Assembly: GCA_964405235.1 (NCBI GenBank)
Contig: CAYONG010000304.1
Location: 1-6,017, forward strand
Origin: WS-11 sp964405235
Lineage (GTDB): Bacteria; Eisenbacteria; RBG-16-71-46
Length of the DNA: 6,017 nucleotides
Reading direction: 5' to 3'
Within the stretch, counting starts at the first letter, position 1; the number at the start of each line of letters is the position of its first letter. The position numbers were made by a program, and so were the translations under genes. Under the pieces are notes generated by a model. The model saw nothing but the letters and a program-made list of their open reading frames with translations, had not been told where the DNA came from and ran no database searches. Shown here piece after piece: positions 5,890 to 6,017 of the stretch.

Positions 5890-5903
5890 CATACTATGCC
5901 TCC
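5890..5903 (-). promoter_or_regulatory. Strong Shine-Dalgarno and ATG out of frame with the IS91 transposase
   Basis: On the minus strand GGAGG (5903-5899) is followed by a 6-base spacer and ATG (5892-5890), an optimal arrangement. The frame it opens begins MDERT and then reads through the transposase DNA in the wrong phase, as Ser/Arg/Ala-rich nonsense, stopping at 5710. The shift falls in the short tandem CGAACGAAC just after the ATG. Either a gene start has been fused to a transposase fragment, or a single-base indel has broken an N-terminally short transposase. Confidence 0.45.
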
Positions 5904-5933
5904 GCGGTTTCTTCGTTGCGTTTTTGCTCAAAG

Positions 5934-5999
5934 AGGTGCGCCTGGCGACCACAAGTTGCTGAGTTCACATCGATTCGCCAGCAGGTGCGCCTGCCGACC
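5934..5999. repeat. Imperfect 17-bp direct repeat at the right edge
   Basis: AGGTGCGCCTGGCGACC (5934-5950) recurs with one mismatch at 5983-5999, 49 bases apart. Between them CTGGCGA (5942-5948) is also complementary to TCGCCAG (5975-5981). The DNA here has lower G+C than the flanking transposase and shows no coding character, so it may be the upstream non-coding region of whatever gene began at the ATG at 5892. Confidence 0.4.
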
Positions 6000-6017
6000 G
6001 TCGCCCGCACCGCCTGG

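Larger units (their letters stand above)
4533..5893 (-). mobile_element. Partial IS91-family (HUH rolling-circle) element
   Basis: The segment comprises the IS91-type transposase reading frame plus about 270 bases downstream of it, up to the point where kinase homology begins. Members of this family move by rolling-circle replication and lack conventional inverted repeats; the end downstream of the transposase (oriIS) normally abuts GTTC or CTTG. Here the minus strand has GTTC at 4532-4529, exactly where the kinase coding sequence resumes, which fits such an end. The boundaries are inferred from loss of homology, and a four-base match is weak evidence. The upstream end is truncated. Confidence 0.45.

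Noticed and set aside
1..6017. CRISPR arrays, tRNA or rRNA genes
   Set aside because: No regularly spaced repeats and no tRNA-like or rRNA-like segments were seen on either strand.

Overview
This is a GC-rich bacterial window (roughly two-thirds G+C by eye, third codon positions mostly G or C) dominated by mobile-element traffic. No taxon-diagnostic gene is intact, so I would not go beyond a high-GC Gram-negative-type bacterium, perhaps of an Acidobacteriota, Gemmatimonadota or Myxococcota-like lineage. That is a weak inference.

Layout, left to right. (1) Positions 1-146 hold the C-terminal end of an unrecognised protein. (2) Positions 253-1487 are a compact insertion sequence: a complete DDE integrase-core (IS481-like) transposase on the minus strand, with recognisable imperfect terminal inverted repeats. 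(3) Positions 1488-1790 contain no gene I recognise but carry palindromes; the strongest is a 32-bp near-palindrome just upstream of the next gene, followed by a repeated half site. (4) Positions 1791-2960 encode an intact AAA-type ATPase of the DUF4143 family with a PD-(D/E)XK-like C-terminus. (5) Positions 2984 to about 3418, minus strand, encode a small protein with two XRE-type helix-turn-helix domains. It converges on the ATPase and its 5' end runs into antisense comM sequence. (6) Positions 3415-3897 are the last third of comM (Mg-chelatase-like competence ATPase) with the ATPase core missing. (7) Positions 3894-4538, minus strand, are the C-terminal lobe of a serine/threonine protein kinase, missing the ATP-binding N-lobe. 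(8) Positions 4539-4804 are non-coding and hairpin-rich. (9) Positions 4805 to about 5893, minus strand, are an IS91-family HUH transposase lacking the usual N-terminus. (10) The right edge has a Shine-Dalgarno/ATG pair in the wrong frame for the transposase and a short direct repeat.

The picture is of an ancestral convergent pair, comM and a kinase gene whose stop codons overlap by four bases, with both members beheaded: comM by the ATPase/HTH cargo segment and the kinase by the IS91-type element. The only genes that look functional are the IS481-like transposase, the DUF4143 ATPase and perhaps the double-HTH protein. I see no convincing new multi-gene system. The best leads are the operator-like palindrome in front of the ATPase with the HTH protein as its possible partner, and the rearrangement junctions.
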